This document shows, piece by piece, positions 24,962-34,320 of a stretch of DNA of 64,000 nt. The DNA comes from Sphingobium fluviale (GTDB lineage: Bacteria > Pseudomonadota > Alphaproteobacteria > Sphingomonadales > Sphingomonadaceae). The notes beneath the pieces were generated by a model, which saw only the letters and a list, made by a program, of their open reading frames with translations, did not search any database and was not told the origin of the DNA. The position numbers were made by a program, and so were the translations under genes. Location of the stretch: the NCBI RefSeq assembly GCF_004122115.1, contig NZ_SBKP01000003.1, positions 1 to 64,000 on the forward strand. Reading direction: 5' to 3'. How positions within the stretch are numbered: position 1 is the first letter of the stretch; the number at the start of each line of letters is the position of its first letter.

Positions 24962-25970
24962 GATGCTCTCCCGGCGCCAGCGCGGCATCGGCATGAAGCG
25001 TCACCGTTCCGCCTCGCCGCTTTTCCAGACGGGTTATCCAGTCCGGCGCGCGACGGATGCGCTCAATGATGGCCGGATTCGCGCTGAGCGACACTGGTCC
25101 GCCGCCCACCGCTCCGCCTGCTCCTTGCGCGCGTTCGGCGCGGCGCAGCAGGGCAAGAGCGGCGCTCAGCACGGGGTCGTCACGCAGCAGTTCGATCAGC
25201 GAGGCGCGTTCGCGCTTGCGGATGATCTGGATAAAGCCGAAGCCGTTCACTGCCGTACGCTCAAACGGGAGGGGAAGGATCTTGTCGATCTGCGCGGCGG
25301 CGATGGCGCGCTCGTCCTTGTTGTTCATGGTCGGCAGATCAATGCCAATATTGCCGGTGAGGTTCATCGCGCGGATCGCCTGCGCCGCGAGCTTTGCGCC
25401 CTTGGGGCCGAGCTGGGCGGGCGGCAGGCTGCCGTCCACGTCGATCAGCACCATCGCGGGGGTGGGAAAGATGCGCAGGGCCGCATCCTCCGCGCCGAAC
25501 ACACCGCGCATCGCGCTGTCGAGCAGCTCGGACCAGCCATGCGCCTCGAAGCGGTCTTCCTCGTGCGCGGGGCAGGGGATGATCGGCACGCCGGTTTCGC
25601 GGATGCGCTGGAGCAGGCTGGGACCGGGGTGAGGCTTGGCGCCCGGCTGAGCCGCGCGGGCGAGGGCGAGCTTGTCACGCCGTTCGCCATCCAGCCCCGC
25701 TTCGCCGATCGACGCGCGGCGGATTTCGACGAGCACCGTCCCGCCCTCGGACAGCCGGGGCGGGATTGGTTCGAGCAGCACCTCTTCGCCGGAAAGCAGG
25801 CGGACGATCCCGCGCTTCTTAGGGATCAGCACCTTGACGAGCCGCCCCTGCGCCACGGCGCCCGCGAGTACGGTGTCTCCCTCGCGCTCGATCTGCGCCT
25901 CGATGATGCGGCCGGATTTCACCAGCGCGGCGCGGGATTCGCCGATGCCTTCCTCGTAGAGCCATTCCAT
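24951..25970 (-). CDS. rng: Ribonuclease E/G family protein (short form)
   Basis: This 339-residue RNase G-like endoribonuclease begins MEWLYEEGIGESRAALV. It contains the catalytic-domain segments VLIDVDGSLPPAQ (metal-binding Asp pair), NLTGNIGIDLP and DERAIAAAQIDKIL. It is much shorter than E. coli RNase G (489 aa): the S1 and RNase H-like regions are reduced, and there is no zinc-link CPxCxG. This is usual for the paralogue that alphaproteobacteria encode between maf and yacG. It overlaps maf by 1 base and yacG by 11. The exact RNA targets are unknown. Confidence 0.85.
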   Translation of the reverse strand: MEWLYEEGIGESRAALVKSGRIIEAQIEREGDTVLAGAVAQGRLVKVLIPKKRGIVRLLSGEEVLLEPIPPRLSEGGTVLVEIRRASIGEAGLDGERRDKLALARAAQPGAKPHPGPSLLQRIRETGVPIIPCPAHEEDRFEAHGWSELLDSAMRGVFGAEDAALRIFPTPAMVLIDVDGSLPPAQLGPKGAKLAAQAIRAMNLTGNIGIDLPTMNNKDERAIAAAQIDKILPLPFERTAVNGFGFIQIIRKRERASLIELLRDDPVLSAALALLRRAERAQGAGGAVGGGPVSLSANPAIIERIRRAPDWITRLEKRRGGTVTLHADAALAPGEHHAG

Positions 25971-26542
25971 CAGAGCGGATATCCTGCGGCGAGCAAAAGC
26001 GCCCGCGTTTCATAGAGCGGCAGGCCGATGACGCCGGAGGGGCTGCCGGAAAGAGCGCGGATCAATCCCGCCGCCGCCCCCTGTATCGCGTAGCCGCCGG
26101 CCTTGCCGTGCCATTCGCCGGTGGCGATGTAGAGGGCTATTTCCACGGTGGTAAGCCGTTTGAAGGTGACGATGCTGTTGGAAATTTTATTGCGCGCCAG
26201 CCCATCCGATCCAACAAGCGTGACTGCGGACCAGACATGATGCCGCCGCCCGGAGAGCAGCGCGAGGCACTCCCGCGCCGTGCCCTCGTCCTCCGCCTTG
26301 GGCAAAATTCTGCGCCCGCAGGCCACCACCGTATCCCCCGCCAGCACCAGCGCGCCGGGGTGCCGCGCCGCCACCGCCGCCGCCTTTTCCGCCGCCATGC
26401 GCGCGGCATAGGCGCGCGGCAGCTCTGCCTTCAAAGGTGTTTCGTCGATATCGGCGGGGTCTATCGCGTCCGCCGTCACGCCGATCTGCGCCAACAGATC
26501 AACCCGGCGCGGCGAGGCGGAGGCGAGGATGAGGCGCGTCAC
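25970..26542 (-). CDS. maf: Maf-type nucleoside triphosphate pyrophosphatase
   Basis: This is a 190-residue Maf/HAM1-fold enzyme that hydrolyses non-canonical or pyrimidine NTPs to NMP and PPi. Motifs are LILASASPRRVDLLAQIG (4-21), VLAGDTVVACGRRILPK (about 66-82) and the C-terminal GGYAIQGAAAGLI with GSPSGVIGLPLYET. It overlaps the RNase gene by one base and follows infA by 10 bases. The AGYPL C-terminus is typical. dTTP/UTP versus other NTP specificity cannot be assigned. Confidence 0.93.
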   Translation of the reverse strand: MTRLILASASPRRVDLLAQIGVTADAIDPADIDETPLKAELPRAYAARMAAEKAAAVAARHPGALVLAGDTVVACGRRILPKAEDEGTARECLALLSGRRHHVWSAVTLVGSDGLARNKISNSIVTFKRLTTVEIALYIATGEWHGKAGGYAIQGAAAGLIRALSGSPSGVIGLPLYETRALLLAAGYPL

Positions 26543-26552
26543 GCGCGCACCC

Positions 26553-26771
26553 TCACTTGAAGCGGTATGTGATGCGGCCCTTGGTTAGGTCATAAGGGGT
26601 CAGCTCGACCAGCACATCATCCCCCACCAGCACGCGAATACGGTTCTTGCGCATCTTTCCTGCGGTGTGACCCAATATTTCGTGGTCATTCTCAAGCTTC
26701 ACGCGGAACATCGCATTGGGGAGTAACTCCACCACCGTGCCGCGCATTTCGAGCAGTTCTTCTTTAGCCAT
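26553..26771 (-). CDS. infA: Translation initiation factor IF-1
   Basis: This is a 72-residue OB-fold protein, [19 protein letters not shown] to GRITYRFK, essentially the universal IF-1 sequence. It binds the ribosomal A site during initiation. The ATG at 26771 gives the canonical length; a longer in-frame start at 26813 would add an unrelated 14-residue tail. It is first in the infA-maf-RNase G-yacG operon. Confidence 0.97.
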   Translation of the reverse strand: MAKEELLEMRGTVVELLPNAMFRVKLENDHEILGHTAGKMRKNRIRVLVGDDVLVELTPYDLTKGRITYRFK

Positions 26772-26865
26772 ATTGTCCTTGGATTTCGCGAATTGCGGCT
26801 CCCATAGCGGCAAATGTTGGAAAAGGGAAGCTTAACCGCCTTTGTGTGTGGCGGGAGCTCTGATG

Positions 26866-28149
26866 TCAGCCGCCGAAACAGTCTGCTGCATCCGCTATCG
26901 CATCAAAGACCGTGTCGATCTGATCGCGCGAGGTGCAATAAGGCGGCATGACATATGGCGTGTTGCCCAGCGGGCGCAGCAATATGCCACGCTCCAGAAA
27001 AAAGGCGCGCAGCCTGGGCGCGAGGTCAGACATATAGCCCGCGCCTTCGCCGCCCTTCATGTCTATCGCCGCGATGGCGCCCAATGCGCGCGGGTTCTCC
27101 AGCGCTGGATGCGCGGCAAGCCCGGCGAGCCGCGCGGCCATGTGTGCGCCCAGTGCCGCGATGCGCTCGCGCACATCCTCTCCCTCCCAGATCGCGATAT
27201 TGGCGGCGGCGGCGGCGCAGGCGATGGGGTTGGCGGTAAAGCTGGAGGAATGGAAAAACATCTGCGCGCGGTCGGTTGAGCGGTGCGCCTCGAAAACCCT
27301 GCCCCGCGCGAGCGTGGCGGCCAGCGGAATACTGCCCCCGGTCAACCCCTTGGCGGTGCAGAGAATATCGGGCGTCGCGCCCGCCTGTTCGCATGCGAAG
27401 AGAGTGCCGGTGCGGCCCCATCCGGTCATCACCTCGTCGGCGATCAGCAACACATCATGCGCGGCGCAGATTTCCGCCATGCTGCGCAGCATATCTGCAG
27501 CATAAACCAGCATACCGCCCGCGCCGAGGATGAGCGGCTCCACGATCAGCGCGGCGGGTTTTTCCGGCGCTGTGCACAGACGCTCAAGCGCATCGAGCGT
27601 GGCTTGCTCCCGCCCCGCCGCCGGAAAAGGGACAGTCTCGACATCGAACAACAGCGGCGCATAAGCGCGGTTGAACACGCCGCGTGCGCCGACGGACATC
27701 GCGCCGATCGTATCGCCATGATAGCTGTGCTCCATCACGACAATCCTGTGCCGCGCCGCGCCGATATTGTGCCAATATCCCAGCGCCATCTTGAGCGCGA
27801 CCTCGACCGCCGTCGATCCACTGTCGGAAAAAAACACATGGGCAAGCGGATCGGGCGAGGGCAAGGTGGCGTCCGTCAAGCGGATGAGGCCGCGCGCCAC
27901 CTGCTCGGCGGGTTCGTGGGTATAGCCTGCGAATATCACTTGATCGAGCGTGGCGGCCTGCGCCTGAATGGCGGAAACGATCCGGGGGTCGCAATGGCCG
28001 TGGGTGATGACCCACCAGCTCGATATCGCGTCGATCAGCGTTGCGCCATCCGCGCAATGGAGCAGCGCGCCTTCCGCCCGCGTGACGAGCGGGATCGGTT
28101 CGCCAAGCCCGTGCTGGGTGAAGGGGTGCCAAACAGGGGAAGGAGTCAC
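26866..28149 (-). CDS. bioA: Adenosylmethionine-8-amino-7-oxononanoate aminotransferase
   Basis: This 427-residue class III PLP aminotransferase of biotin synthesis converts KAPA to DAPA using S-adenosylmethionine as amino donor. The substrate-site Trp/Tyr residues are present in VWHPFTQH and ISSWWVITHGH. D238 (IADEVMTGWGRTG) contacts the pyridine nitrogen and K267 (TAKGLTGG) is the PLP lysine. It overlaps bioD by 4 bases (ATGA). It is the last gene of a bioF-bioD-bioA operon. bioB and bioC/bioH are not in the window. Confidence 0.96.
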   Translation of the reverse strand: MTPSPVWHPFTQHGLGEPIPLVTRAEGALLHCADGATLIDAISSWWVITHGHCDPRIVSAIQAQAATLDQVIFAGYTHEPAEQVARGLIRLTDATLPSPDPLAHVFFSDSGSTAVEVALKMALGYWHNIGAARHRIVVMEHSYHGDTIGAMSVGARGVFNRAYAPLLFDVETVPFPAAGREQATLDALERLCTAPEKPAALIVEPLILGAGGMLVYAADMLRSMAEICAAHDVLLIADEVMTGWGRTGTLFACEQAGATPDILCTAKGLTGGSIPLAATLARGRVFEAHRSTDRAQMFFHSSSFTANPIACAAAAANIAIWEGEDVRERIAALGAHMAARLAGLAAHPALENPRALGAIAAIDMKGGEGAGYMSDLAPRLRAFFLERGILLRPLGNTPYVMPPYCTSRDQIDTVFDAIADAADCFGG

Positions 28150-28787
28150 GCGAGCAGCGCCTCTATCGCGGCAATATCGACATGCGCCTGCATCGCGAGG
28201 TGCAGCCCGGCGGCGTCGATCCGTTCCAGCCGGGGCAGGCGGCCGAGCGAGCGCACGTCGCCCAGCGCAGGGATAATGCGCTCATTCTCCTCATGCGCTT
28301 CGCCCGAAAAGAGGATGCCGCCAATGGGAACGTCGCGCGCGCGCAGGGCGGCAATCGAGAGCAGGCTGTGGTTGATCGTCCCCAGCGCCGTGCGCGCGAC
28401 GAGGATCACCGGCGCGCCCCAGCGGGCGAACATGTCGAGGTTGAGGAGATGGTCATTGAGCGGCACCATCACGCCGCCTGCGGACTCGACTATCAACGGA
28501 GCGGTGACATGAGGCAGGCCGAGCAGCGTCGGGTCGATCTCGGTTTCGTCCAGACGCGCGGCGAGGTGTGGCGAAGCAGGCGTCGCCAGCCGATAGGCTT
28601 CGGGCAGTAAGCGTTCCTCCGCCAGCTGGGTGATGCGCTGCACCGCCTCGGTATCGGTCTGCGGTTCGATCCCCGCCTGCACCGGCTTCCAGTACAGCGC
28701 CTTGGGCAGGCACAGCATCAGCCCGGCAGAGACGAGCGTCTTGCCGACATCGGTATCCGTGCCTGCTATCACCAGCGCGTTGCTCAT
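28146..28787 (-). CDS. bioD: ATP-dependent dethiobiotin synthetase
   Basis: This is a 213-residue P-loop enzyme that closes the ureido ring of dethiobiotin from DAPA, CO2 and ATP. The P-loop is GTDTDVGKT (9-17); K37 is seen in WKPVQAGIE, and the ESAGGVMVPL segment is characteristic. It overlaps bioF and bioA by 4 bases on either side, so the three genes are translationally coupled. Confidence 0.95.
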   Translation of the reverse strand: MSNALVIAGTDTDVGKTLVSAGLMLCLPKALYWKPVQAGIEPQTDTEAVQRITQLAEERLLPEAYRLATPASPHLAARLDETEIDPTLLGLPHVTAPLIVESAGGVMVPLNDHLLNLDMFARWGAPVILVARTALGTINHSLLSIAALRARDVPIGGILFSGEAHEENERIIPALGDVRSLGRLPRLERIDAAGLHLAMQAHVDIAAIEALLA

Positions 28788-29935
28788 GCAGCGTCCTTGC
28801 CCTTGCCGATATGCATCGCCAATGTTTCGCCTAGCGCAACAATGTCCGTTTCCGCGGCGTTAAGCGTGAGCGAGAGGCGCAGGCGGCTGGTGCCCGCCGG
28901 AACCGTGGGCGGGCGCACGCCGCGCACATCGAAGCCTGCGCGCTGGCAGGCTTCTGCCACCGCCATCGTCCGGCGGTCATCCCCCAATATGATGGGCACG
29001 ATCTGGCTGGCAGGCGCGGGCAGGCCGAGCGGCGCGCAGATATGCGCCTCCGCCGCCGCGATCCGCGCGCGCAAGTCCGCGCGCAATGCGTCGCCATGCG
29101 CTCCTGCGATCCGCCCCAGCGCCGCGCCCACCGCCACCGCCATCAGCGGCGAGGGTGCGGTCGAGAAGATGAACGGCCGCGCCTTGTTGACGAGCGTATC
29201 TATGAGCGCACGCGCGCCGCAGACAAGCGCGCCCTCCACCCCCAGCCCCTTGCCGCATGTGTGGAGCGTCAGCAGGTTTTCCGCGCCTTCGAGGTGCGCC
29301 GCCAGGCCGCGTCCCTCCGCGCCATAGACGCCGGTGGCATGCGCCTCATCGAGCAGCAGCATCCCCTCATGCCGGTGCGTGATCTCGGCCAGAGCATCGA
29401 CTGGCGCGATGTCGCCATCCATCGAATAGAGCGTTTCGGCGACGATCCACGGCGTGCCGGTGCCGCCCTCGCTGCGCCAGCGCGCAATTGCATCGTCGAA
29501 CGCGTGCGCGTCATTATGCGCTACAAACACAGCGCGTGCCTTCGACTGGCGGATGCCGTCATGCATGCTGGCATGGGCGAGCGCGTCGGCGACGATCAGG
29601 TCTCCCGGCCGGGGCAGGGTGGAAAGGATCGCGAGGTTGGCGGCAAAGCCGTTGGCCATATAGAGCGCAGCCTCGGCCCCGAAAAACGCCGCCGCCTGTT
29701 CTTCGAGCGCCCCATGCTCAGGCGCGTTGCCGCGCAGCAGGCGCGATCCGCCTGCGCCCACGGCCACGCCGCGCGCAATCGCGTCTTTAATCGCCGTCGC
29801 GATCACTGGATCGTGGCTGAGGCCGAGATAGTCGTTGGAGGAGAAGTCCACGCCTTCCGCCGCAATCAGCCTCCGCGCCCGCCCCCGCGCGCGCAGGGCG
29901 GCAAGCTGGCGATGATAAGGATCGAGCAGGGCCAT
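28784..29935 (-). CDS. bioF: 8-amino-7-oxononanoate synthase
   Basis: This 383-residue alpha-oxoamine synthase (PLP fold type I) condenses pimeloyl-ACP or -CoA with alanine to give KAPA. Motifs include FSSNDYLGLSHDP (51-63), GSRLLRGNAPEH, DEAHATGVYG and the PLP lysine in HTCGKGLGVEGA. It is first in the bioF-D-A operon. The bioF start lies only about 26 bases after the U-tract of the terminator that closes hppA, so its promoter must overlap that terminator or lie within 29936-30084. Confidence 0.95.
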   Translation of the reverse strand: MALLDPYHRQLAALRARGRARRLIAAEGVDFSSNDYLGLSHDPVIATAIKDAIARGVAVGAGGSRLLRGNAPEHGALEEQAAAFFGAEAALYMANGFAANLAILSTLPRPGDLIVADALAHASMHDGIRQSKARAVFVAHNDAHAFDDAIARWRSEGGTGTPWIVAETLYSMDGDIAPVDALAEITHRHEGMLLLDEAHATGVYGAEGRGLAAHLEGAENLLTLHTCGKGLGVEGALVCGARALIDTLVNKARPFIFSTAPSPLMAVAVGAALGRIAGAHGDALRADLRARIAAAEAHICAPLGLPAPASQIVPIILGDDRRTMAVAEACQRAGFDVRGVRPPTVPAGTSRLRLSLTLNAAETDIVALGETLAMHIGKGKDAA

Positions 29936-29960
29936 GGGGCGAGACTATAGCGCATCCGCT

Positions 29961-30002
29961 TCAAAATAAAACCGCCGGACCCTCCTTGCGAAGATCCGGC
30001 GG
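29961..30002 (-). terminator. Terminator between hppA and bioF
   Basis: An 8-bp stem, CCGCCGGA (29972-29979) with TCCGGCGG (29995-30002), is followed on the minus strand by TTTTATTTTGA. It lies 83 bases after the hppA stop codon. A 32-codon frame with a plausible ribosome site crosses it (see findings), so an attenuator role toward bioF is possible. Confidence 0.8.
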
Positions 30003-30084
30003 CAGGTCACGACCCCAAAGGCTCTATAGGCTTTAGTGGTCATACGCGGATCCCCACTTCCGCGCTTTTATAGGGTTCGTTGTT

Positions 30085-32196
30085 TTACATCGCCCCGTGT
30101 GCCAGCACCGAGAGCAGCAGCAGCGCCACGATGTTGGTGATCTTGATCATCGGATTGACCGCAGGGCCAGCTGTATCCTTATAGGGATCGCCCACGGTGT
30201 CGCCGGTCACGGCCGCCTTGTGCGCGTCCGATCCCTTGCCGCCGTGGTGGCCGTCTTCGATGTATTTCTTGGCGTTATCCCACGCGCCGCCGCCGCTGGT
30301 CATCGAGATCGCGACGAACAGGCCGGAGACGATCACGCCGAGCAGCATGGAGCCGAGCGCCGCAAAGCCCTGTGCCTGCCCGGCCACCGCCGTCACGATA
30401 TAATAGACCGCGATGGGCGAGAGCACCGGCAGCAGGCTGGGGATGATCATTTCCTTGATCGCCGCCTTGGTGACGATGTCCACGGTGCGGGCATAGTTGG
30501 GCTTGGAGGTGCCCGCCATGATGCCGGGGTTGGATCGGAACTGCTCGCGCACATCCTCCACCACGCTGCCCGCCGCGCGGCCCACGGCGGTCATGCCGAA
30601 AGCGCCGAACAAGTAGGGCAGCAGCGCGCCCAATAGCAGGCCGACGATGACATAGGGGTTGGACAGTGCGAAATCGACCGCCACATCGGGGAAATACTGG
30701 TTGAGATCCTCGGTGTAGGCGCCGAACAGCACCAAAGCGGCGAGCGCGGCGGAGCCGATGGCATAGCCCTTGGTCACGGCCTTGGTGGTGTTGCCCACCG
30801 CGTCCAGCGCGTCGGTGCGGGTGCGCACATCATCGGGCAGGCCTGCCATTTCGGCGATGCCGCCCGCATTGTCCGTCACCGGGCCATAGGCATCGAGCGC
30901 CACGACCATGCCGGCAAGCGCCAGCAGCGAGGTTGCCGCGAAGGCAACGCCGATGATGCCCGCGATCTGGAACGTTGCCACCACGGCAACGACGATGACC
31001 AGCGTGGGCAGCGCGGTCGATTCAAGGCTGATCGCCAGCCCCTGAATGACGTTGGTGCCGTGGCCGGTCACGCTCGCCTGCGCGATGGACTTGACCGGGC
31101 GATAGTTGGTGCCGGTGTAATATTCGGTGATCCACACCAACGCGCCGGTGACGACAAGGCCGATCATCATGCACCAGAACAGCGCCATGCCGGTGTATCC
31201 GCCCATCCCTTCAAGGTCTGCGCCCACAACCGTGTTCATATCCCCCAGCACGCGCCAGGTGACATAATAGATGGCGGGGACGGACAGGATCGCCGTGGTC
31301 CAGAAGCCCTTGTAGAGCGCGCCCATGATGTTGTTCGATCCGCCGAGGCGCACCATATAGGTTCCGATGATCGAGGTGAGGATGCACACGCCGCCGACGA
31401 TCAGCGGCAGCGACATCAGCGCGGTCAGTTCCGCCGCAGAGGCGTTCACCAGCAGCGCGATCGATACCATAGTCAGGCCCAAGGTCACGACATAGGTTTC
31501 GAACAGATCCGCCGCCATGCCCGCGCAATCGCCGACATTGTCGCCAACATTATCCGCGATCACGGCGGGGTTGCGTGGGTCATCCTCCGGGATGCCCGCC
31601 TCGACCTTGCCGACAAGGTCCGCGCCGACATCCGCCGCCTTGGTGAAGATGCCGCCGCCCAGACGCGCGAAGATCGAGATCAGGGACGCGCCGAAGGCCA
31701 GAGCGGTGAGCGCGGCGATGATCTCGCGGTCATTGGGCGCGAGGCCCGAAACCGAGGTGAGATACCAGAACAGCCCGGCGATAGAGAGCAGGCCGAGGCC
31801 CGCCACCAGCATGCCGGTGATCGCGCCAGACCGGAAGGCGAGCGTTAAGCCGCCCTGAAGGCTGCCCCGCGCGGCCTCCGCCGTACGCACATTGGCGCGC
31901 ACCGAGATGTTCATGCCGACATAACCCGCAACGCCCGAAAGCACCGCGCCGATCAGGAAGGATACTGTGGACACCGTGCCGAGTGTCATCGCCAATATCA
32001 CGGCAACCACCACACCCACGATGGCGATGGTGGTATATTGCCGACCGAGATAGGCTTGCGCGCCCTCCTGGATTGCGGCGGCTATTTCCTGCATTTTTTC
32101 GTTGCCGGGGGAGGCGCTGAGCACCTGCCGGCTCGTAAATACGCCATAGAGCACGGCAATAAGCCCGCACGCCATGGCAATCGTAACGACTGTCAT
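30085..32196 (-). CDS. hppA: Membrane-bound proton-pumping pyrophosphatase
   Basis: This is a 703-residue H+-translocating inorganic pyrophosphatase with about 16 transmembrane helices, acting in the inner membrane. The catalytic site is [18 protein letters not shown] followed by the metal ligands in [11 protein letters not shown]. The diagnostic segment [19 protein letters not shown] has lysine where K+-dependent enzymes have alanine (GNTTAA), which marks the K+-independent H+-pumping class. The C-terminal DNAKKYIED and [19 protein letters not shown] motifs are intact. It follows thiL on the same strand after 249 bases and ends in a clear terminator. Confidence 0.97.
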   Translation of the reverse strand: MTVVTIAMACGLIAVLYGVFTSRQVLSASPGNEKMQEIAAAIQEGAQAYLGRQYTTIAIVGVVVAVILAMTLGTVSTVSFLIGAVLSGVAGYVGMNISVRANVRTAEAARGSLQGGLTLAFRSGAITGMLVAGLGLLSIAGLFWYLTSVSGLAPNDREIIAALTALAFGASLISIFARLGGGIFTKAADVGADLVGKVEAGIPEDDPRNPAVIADNVGDNVGDCAGMAADLFETYVVTLGLTMVSIALLVNASAAELTALMSLPLIVGGVCILTSIIGTYMVRLGGSNNIMGALYKGFWTTAILSVPAIYYVTWRVLGDMNTVVGADLEGMGGYTGMALFWCMMIGLVVTGALVWITEYYTGTNYRPVKSIAQASVTGHGTNVIQGLAISLESTALPTLVIVVAVVATFQIAGIIGVAFAATSLLALAGMVVALDAYGPVTDNAGGIAEMAGLPDDVRTRTDALDAVGNTTKAVTKGYAIGSAALAALVLFGAYTEDLNQYFPDVAVDFALSNPYVIVGLLLGALLPYLFGAFGMTAVGRAAGSVVEDVREQFRSNPGIMAGTSKPNYARTVDIVTKAAIKEMIIPSLLPVLSPIAVYYIVTAVAGQAQGFAALGSMLLGVIVSGLFVAISMTSGGGAWDNAKKYIEDGHHGGKGSDAHKAAVTGDTVGDPYKDTAGPAVNPMIKITNIVALLLLSVLAHGAM

Positions 32197-32445
32197 AGGA
32201 TCATCCTCTCGCCCCTTTTTGTCGGCATTATATGCGCTCCGCCGGGGTCAGACGGGCGCTGCCTATTTTGGGATTGGAACGACGGGCGGAGGCGCACATC
32301 CGCCCTGGCGCGAAAGCACCGGCGGCATCGTCTCTACCCTTCAGCATCGTGTCGGCCATGTTGAGCCATCCTGACCAAGGCTGATTGTCGTTGGCCGAGC
32401 AACCTATCGGCGCATTTCGTCGCGTCAAGCCGGTTAATCGGATGT

Positions 32446-33408
32446 TCAGGAAAGTGGCGCGTCGCCATGCATATAGCCGAGGCGTGGCGGCAGGGGGACG
32501 GGCGCACCATTGTGGCTGAGGCGCAGGCCATCGCCCGCAATGCACTGGCCTATGCGGGTAATCGGCACCGCACACTGCGCCGCTGCATCTGCGATGGCCT
32601 CGGCATCGGCAGGGTTGGTGGTAAACAACAGGCGATAATCATCGCCGCTGGTGGCCGCGAACAGGCGGTTTTCTGGTGTGTCGCCCGGCGCGGCAAGGAA
32701 GGCGGGGGAGAGCGGCACGGCCTCCAGAGCCACTTCGATGCCGCAGCCGCTGGCGCGGGCAATGCGCTGTGCGTCGATCAGCAGGCCATCCGATACATCG
32801 GCCATCGCGCTGACGAGCGGGCTAAGCGCCTGCCCCAGCGCGAGGCTGGGCATAGGTGTGCGATAGGCATCGATGAGAGTAACGGGCTGCGCCTCGCCCG
32901 CGCGGAGCAACGCAAGCCCCGCCCCCGCATCGCCAATCGTGCCGCTGACATAAAGGCCATCCCCCGCTTGCGCTCCGGCGCGGGAGGGCGCCCCGCCTTC
33001 TGGAGCCAGCCCCAGCGCGGTGAGGCCAAGCACACGCGGCGCGCCAGCGGGCATCGCCACGGTATCCCCGCCCAGCAGAACTGTATCAAAATGAGACAGT
33101 GCTTTCCCCAGCCCGTCGGCAAAGGCGCGATCCCACGCGCCATCTCCCGCCAGCGCAAAGCCGAGCACCACGCCAAGCGGCCGCGCGCCCTTGGCCGCAA
33201 GGTCTGAAAGGTTCACGGCCACCAGCTTCCACGCCACGGTTTCCGGCGGGTCTTGCGCCAGATAATGCACGCCCTCCACCAGCATGTCGTGGGTGAGGAC
33301 CAGCCCTTGCCCGCCAACCTCGATCACCGCTGCATCGTCATTCAGCCCGCGCGCGCCGGGGTGAGTGGCGAGGGCGCGCAGGCGCTCGATGAAGGCAGAT
33401 TCGTTCAC
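32446..33408 (-). CDS. thiL: Thiamine-monophosphate kinase
   Basis: This 320-residue PurM-fold kinase makes thiamine diphosphate from thiamine monophosphate and ATP. It shows LNDDAAVIE (residues 22-30), the metal-binding THDMLVEGVHY, NLSDLAAKGARPLG, GGDTVAMP and SDGLLIDAQRIA, then SGDDYRLLFT near 251. The length is normal. It lies downstream of nusB and the DUF4169 gene on the same strand, the usual nusB-thiL linkage, but here a 274-base gap containing a large palindromic repeat intervenes. Confidence 0.95.
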   Translation of the reverse strand: MNESAFIERLRALATHPGARGLNDDAAVIEVGGQGLVLTHDMLVEGVHYLAQDPPETVAWKLVAVNLSDLAAKGARPLGVVLGFALAGDGAWDRAFADGLGKALSHFDTVLLGGDTVAMPAGAPRVLGLTALGLAPEGGAPSRAGAQAGDGLYVSGTIGDAGAGLALLRAGEAQPVTLIDAYRTPMPSLALGQALSPLVSAMADVSDGLLIDAQRIARASGCGIEVALEAVPLSPAFLAAPGDTPENRLFAATSGDDYRLLFTTNPADAEAIADAAAQCAVPITRIGQCIAGDGLRLSHNGAPVPLPPRLGYMHGDAPLS

Positions 33409-33475
33409 GGCGCCAACTCTAGCATGAATGGAGGCAATGTCGGCAATGGAGTGGAGGCGGACATACTTACTTCCC

Positions 33476-33643
33476 CGTCACCCCGGGCTTGACCCGGGGT
33501 CCCGCTGCTCTTTTGGGTCAATAGTTTGTACCGGAATCGCCGACCGCATTTTACACCTTCCTCCCCCCGCCATCCTGTTTCTGATCTCAACGTCGCCCTG
33601 AAGCACCAGAAAAGCGGGACCCCGGTTCAAGCCCGGGGTGACG
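33476..33643. repeat. Paired inverted REP-like elements upstream of thiL
   Basis: Two 31-base arms, 33476-33506 and 33613-33643, are reverse complements with a single mismatch. Each arm can also fold on itself (CCCCGGGCTTGACCCGGGG). The sequence type (CGTCACCCCGGG...) is a repeat common in sphingomonad intergenic DNA. The 106-base centre has no evident gene. With flanks it makes up most of the gap between thiL and the DUF4169 gene. Confidence 0.75.
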
Positions 33644-33682
33644 AAGGTGGAGATGTCCGGGAGATAGTTGCTCCCCCCGCCA

Positions 33683-33859
33683 CTAGCTCTCGCGCTTGGC
33701 GCCATCCAGCAGCTTGGCAATGCGCGCCTTTTCTTGCGCGTCAGCTTGTCTTTGCGCCTTGGTGCGGCCGAAAGCGACGCGGTTGGTGGCGGCTTGCGCT
33801 TCTGCCTCCTCGCGCTTTTTCGCCTTGCGGGCCATGCGCAGGTTGACGACTTCGCCCAT
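33683..33859 (-). CDS. DUF4169 family small protein
   Basis: This is a 58-residue, highly charged protein beginning MGEVVNLRMARKAKKREEAE, with NRVAFGRTKAQRQADAQ and ending LLDGAKRES. This composition and the GRTK motif identify DUF4169, a small alphaproteobacterial family of unknown function that is largely helical. It starts 2 bases after the nusB stop codon, so it should be translated from the nusB mRNA. Confidence 0.85.
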   Translation of the reverse strand: MGEVVNLRMARKAKKREEAEAQAATNRVAFGRTKAQRQADAQEKARIAKLLDGAKRES

Positions 33860-33861
33860 GG

Positions 33862-34320
33862 TCAGGAACGCGCGCCCTTCGCCACTGCATCGAGCAGGCC
33901 GTTCACGAAGCCGCTCTCGCGCTTGTCGTAAAACGCCTTGGCGACATCGACATATTCGCTGATGACGGTGCCGGTCGGCACATCGGCCCGCGCGATCAGT
34001 TCATAGGTTCCTGCGCGCAGGATCTGGCGCATCGGCTTGTCCAGCCGCTCCAGCGACCAGCCTTCGGATAGGCGCGCGACGATCAGCGCGTCGATCTCGT
34101 CCCGCCGGGCAGATACGCCGCTCACGAGGTCGTCGAAGAAGCTCTGCTCCGCCGGGGCGTAGGTCACGTCCTCTATCGTCGCGCCGAGGCGATGCTGGTG
34201 GAACTCATGCAGCAATTGCGCGAGCGGCGTGCCCTCCATCTCCTGCTGATAGAGCGCCTGCACGGCGGCGAGACGGGCAGTGGAGCGGGATAATGCCCTG
34301 TCGTTTGTGTTGGCGGTCAT
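33862..34320 (-). CDS. nusB: Transcription antitermination factor NusB
   Basis: This 152-residue all-helical protein binds boxA RNA with NusE (S10) in rRNA antitermination. It shows the family opening SRSTARLAAVQALYQQEMEG, the middle FFDDLVSGVSARRDEID and the C-terminal ISEYVDVAKAFYDKRESGFVNGLLD. It overlaps the DUF1993 gene by 4 bases upstream and is 2 bases from the DUF4169 gene downstream, indicating one operon. Confidence 0.95.
   Translation of the reverse strand: MTANTNDRALSRSTARLAAVQALYQQEMEGTPLAQLLHEFHQHRLGATIEDVTYAPAEQSFFDDLVSGVSARRDEIDALIVARLSEGWSLERLDKPMRQILRAGTYELIARADVPTGTVISEYVDVAKAFYDKRESGFVNGLLDAVAKGARS

Noticed and set aside
24858..26015. Open frame of 385 codons on the plus strand
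   Set aside because: Antisense to RNase E/G, whose motifs and operon context are convincing.
27283..28512. Open frame of 409 codons on the plus strand
   Set aside because: Antisense to bioA and bioD.
29936..30084. Riboswitch or BirA operator in front of bioF
   Set aside because: No BirA-type inverted repeat (TTGTAAACC-like) and no known riboswitch core is visible; only the terminator is supported.
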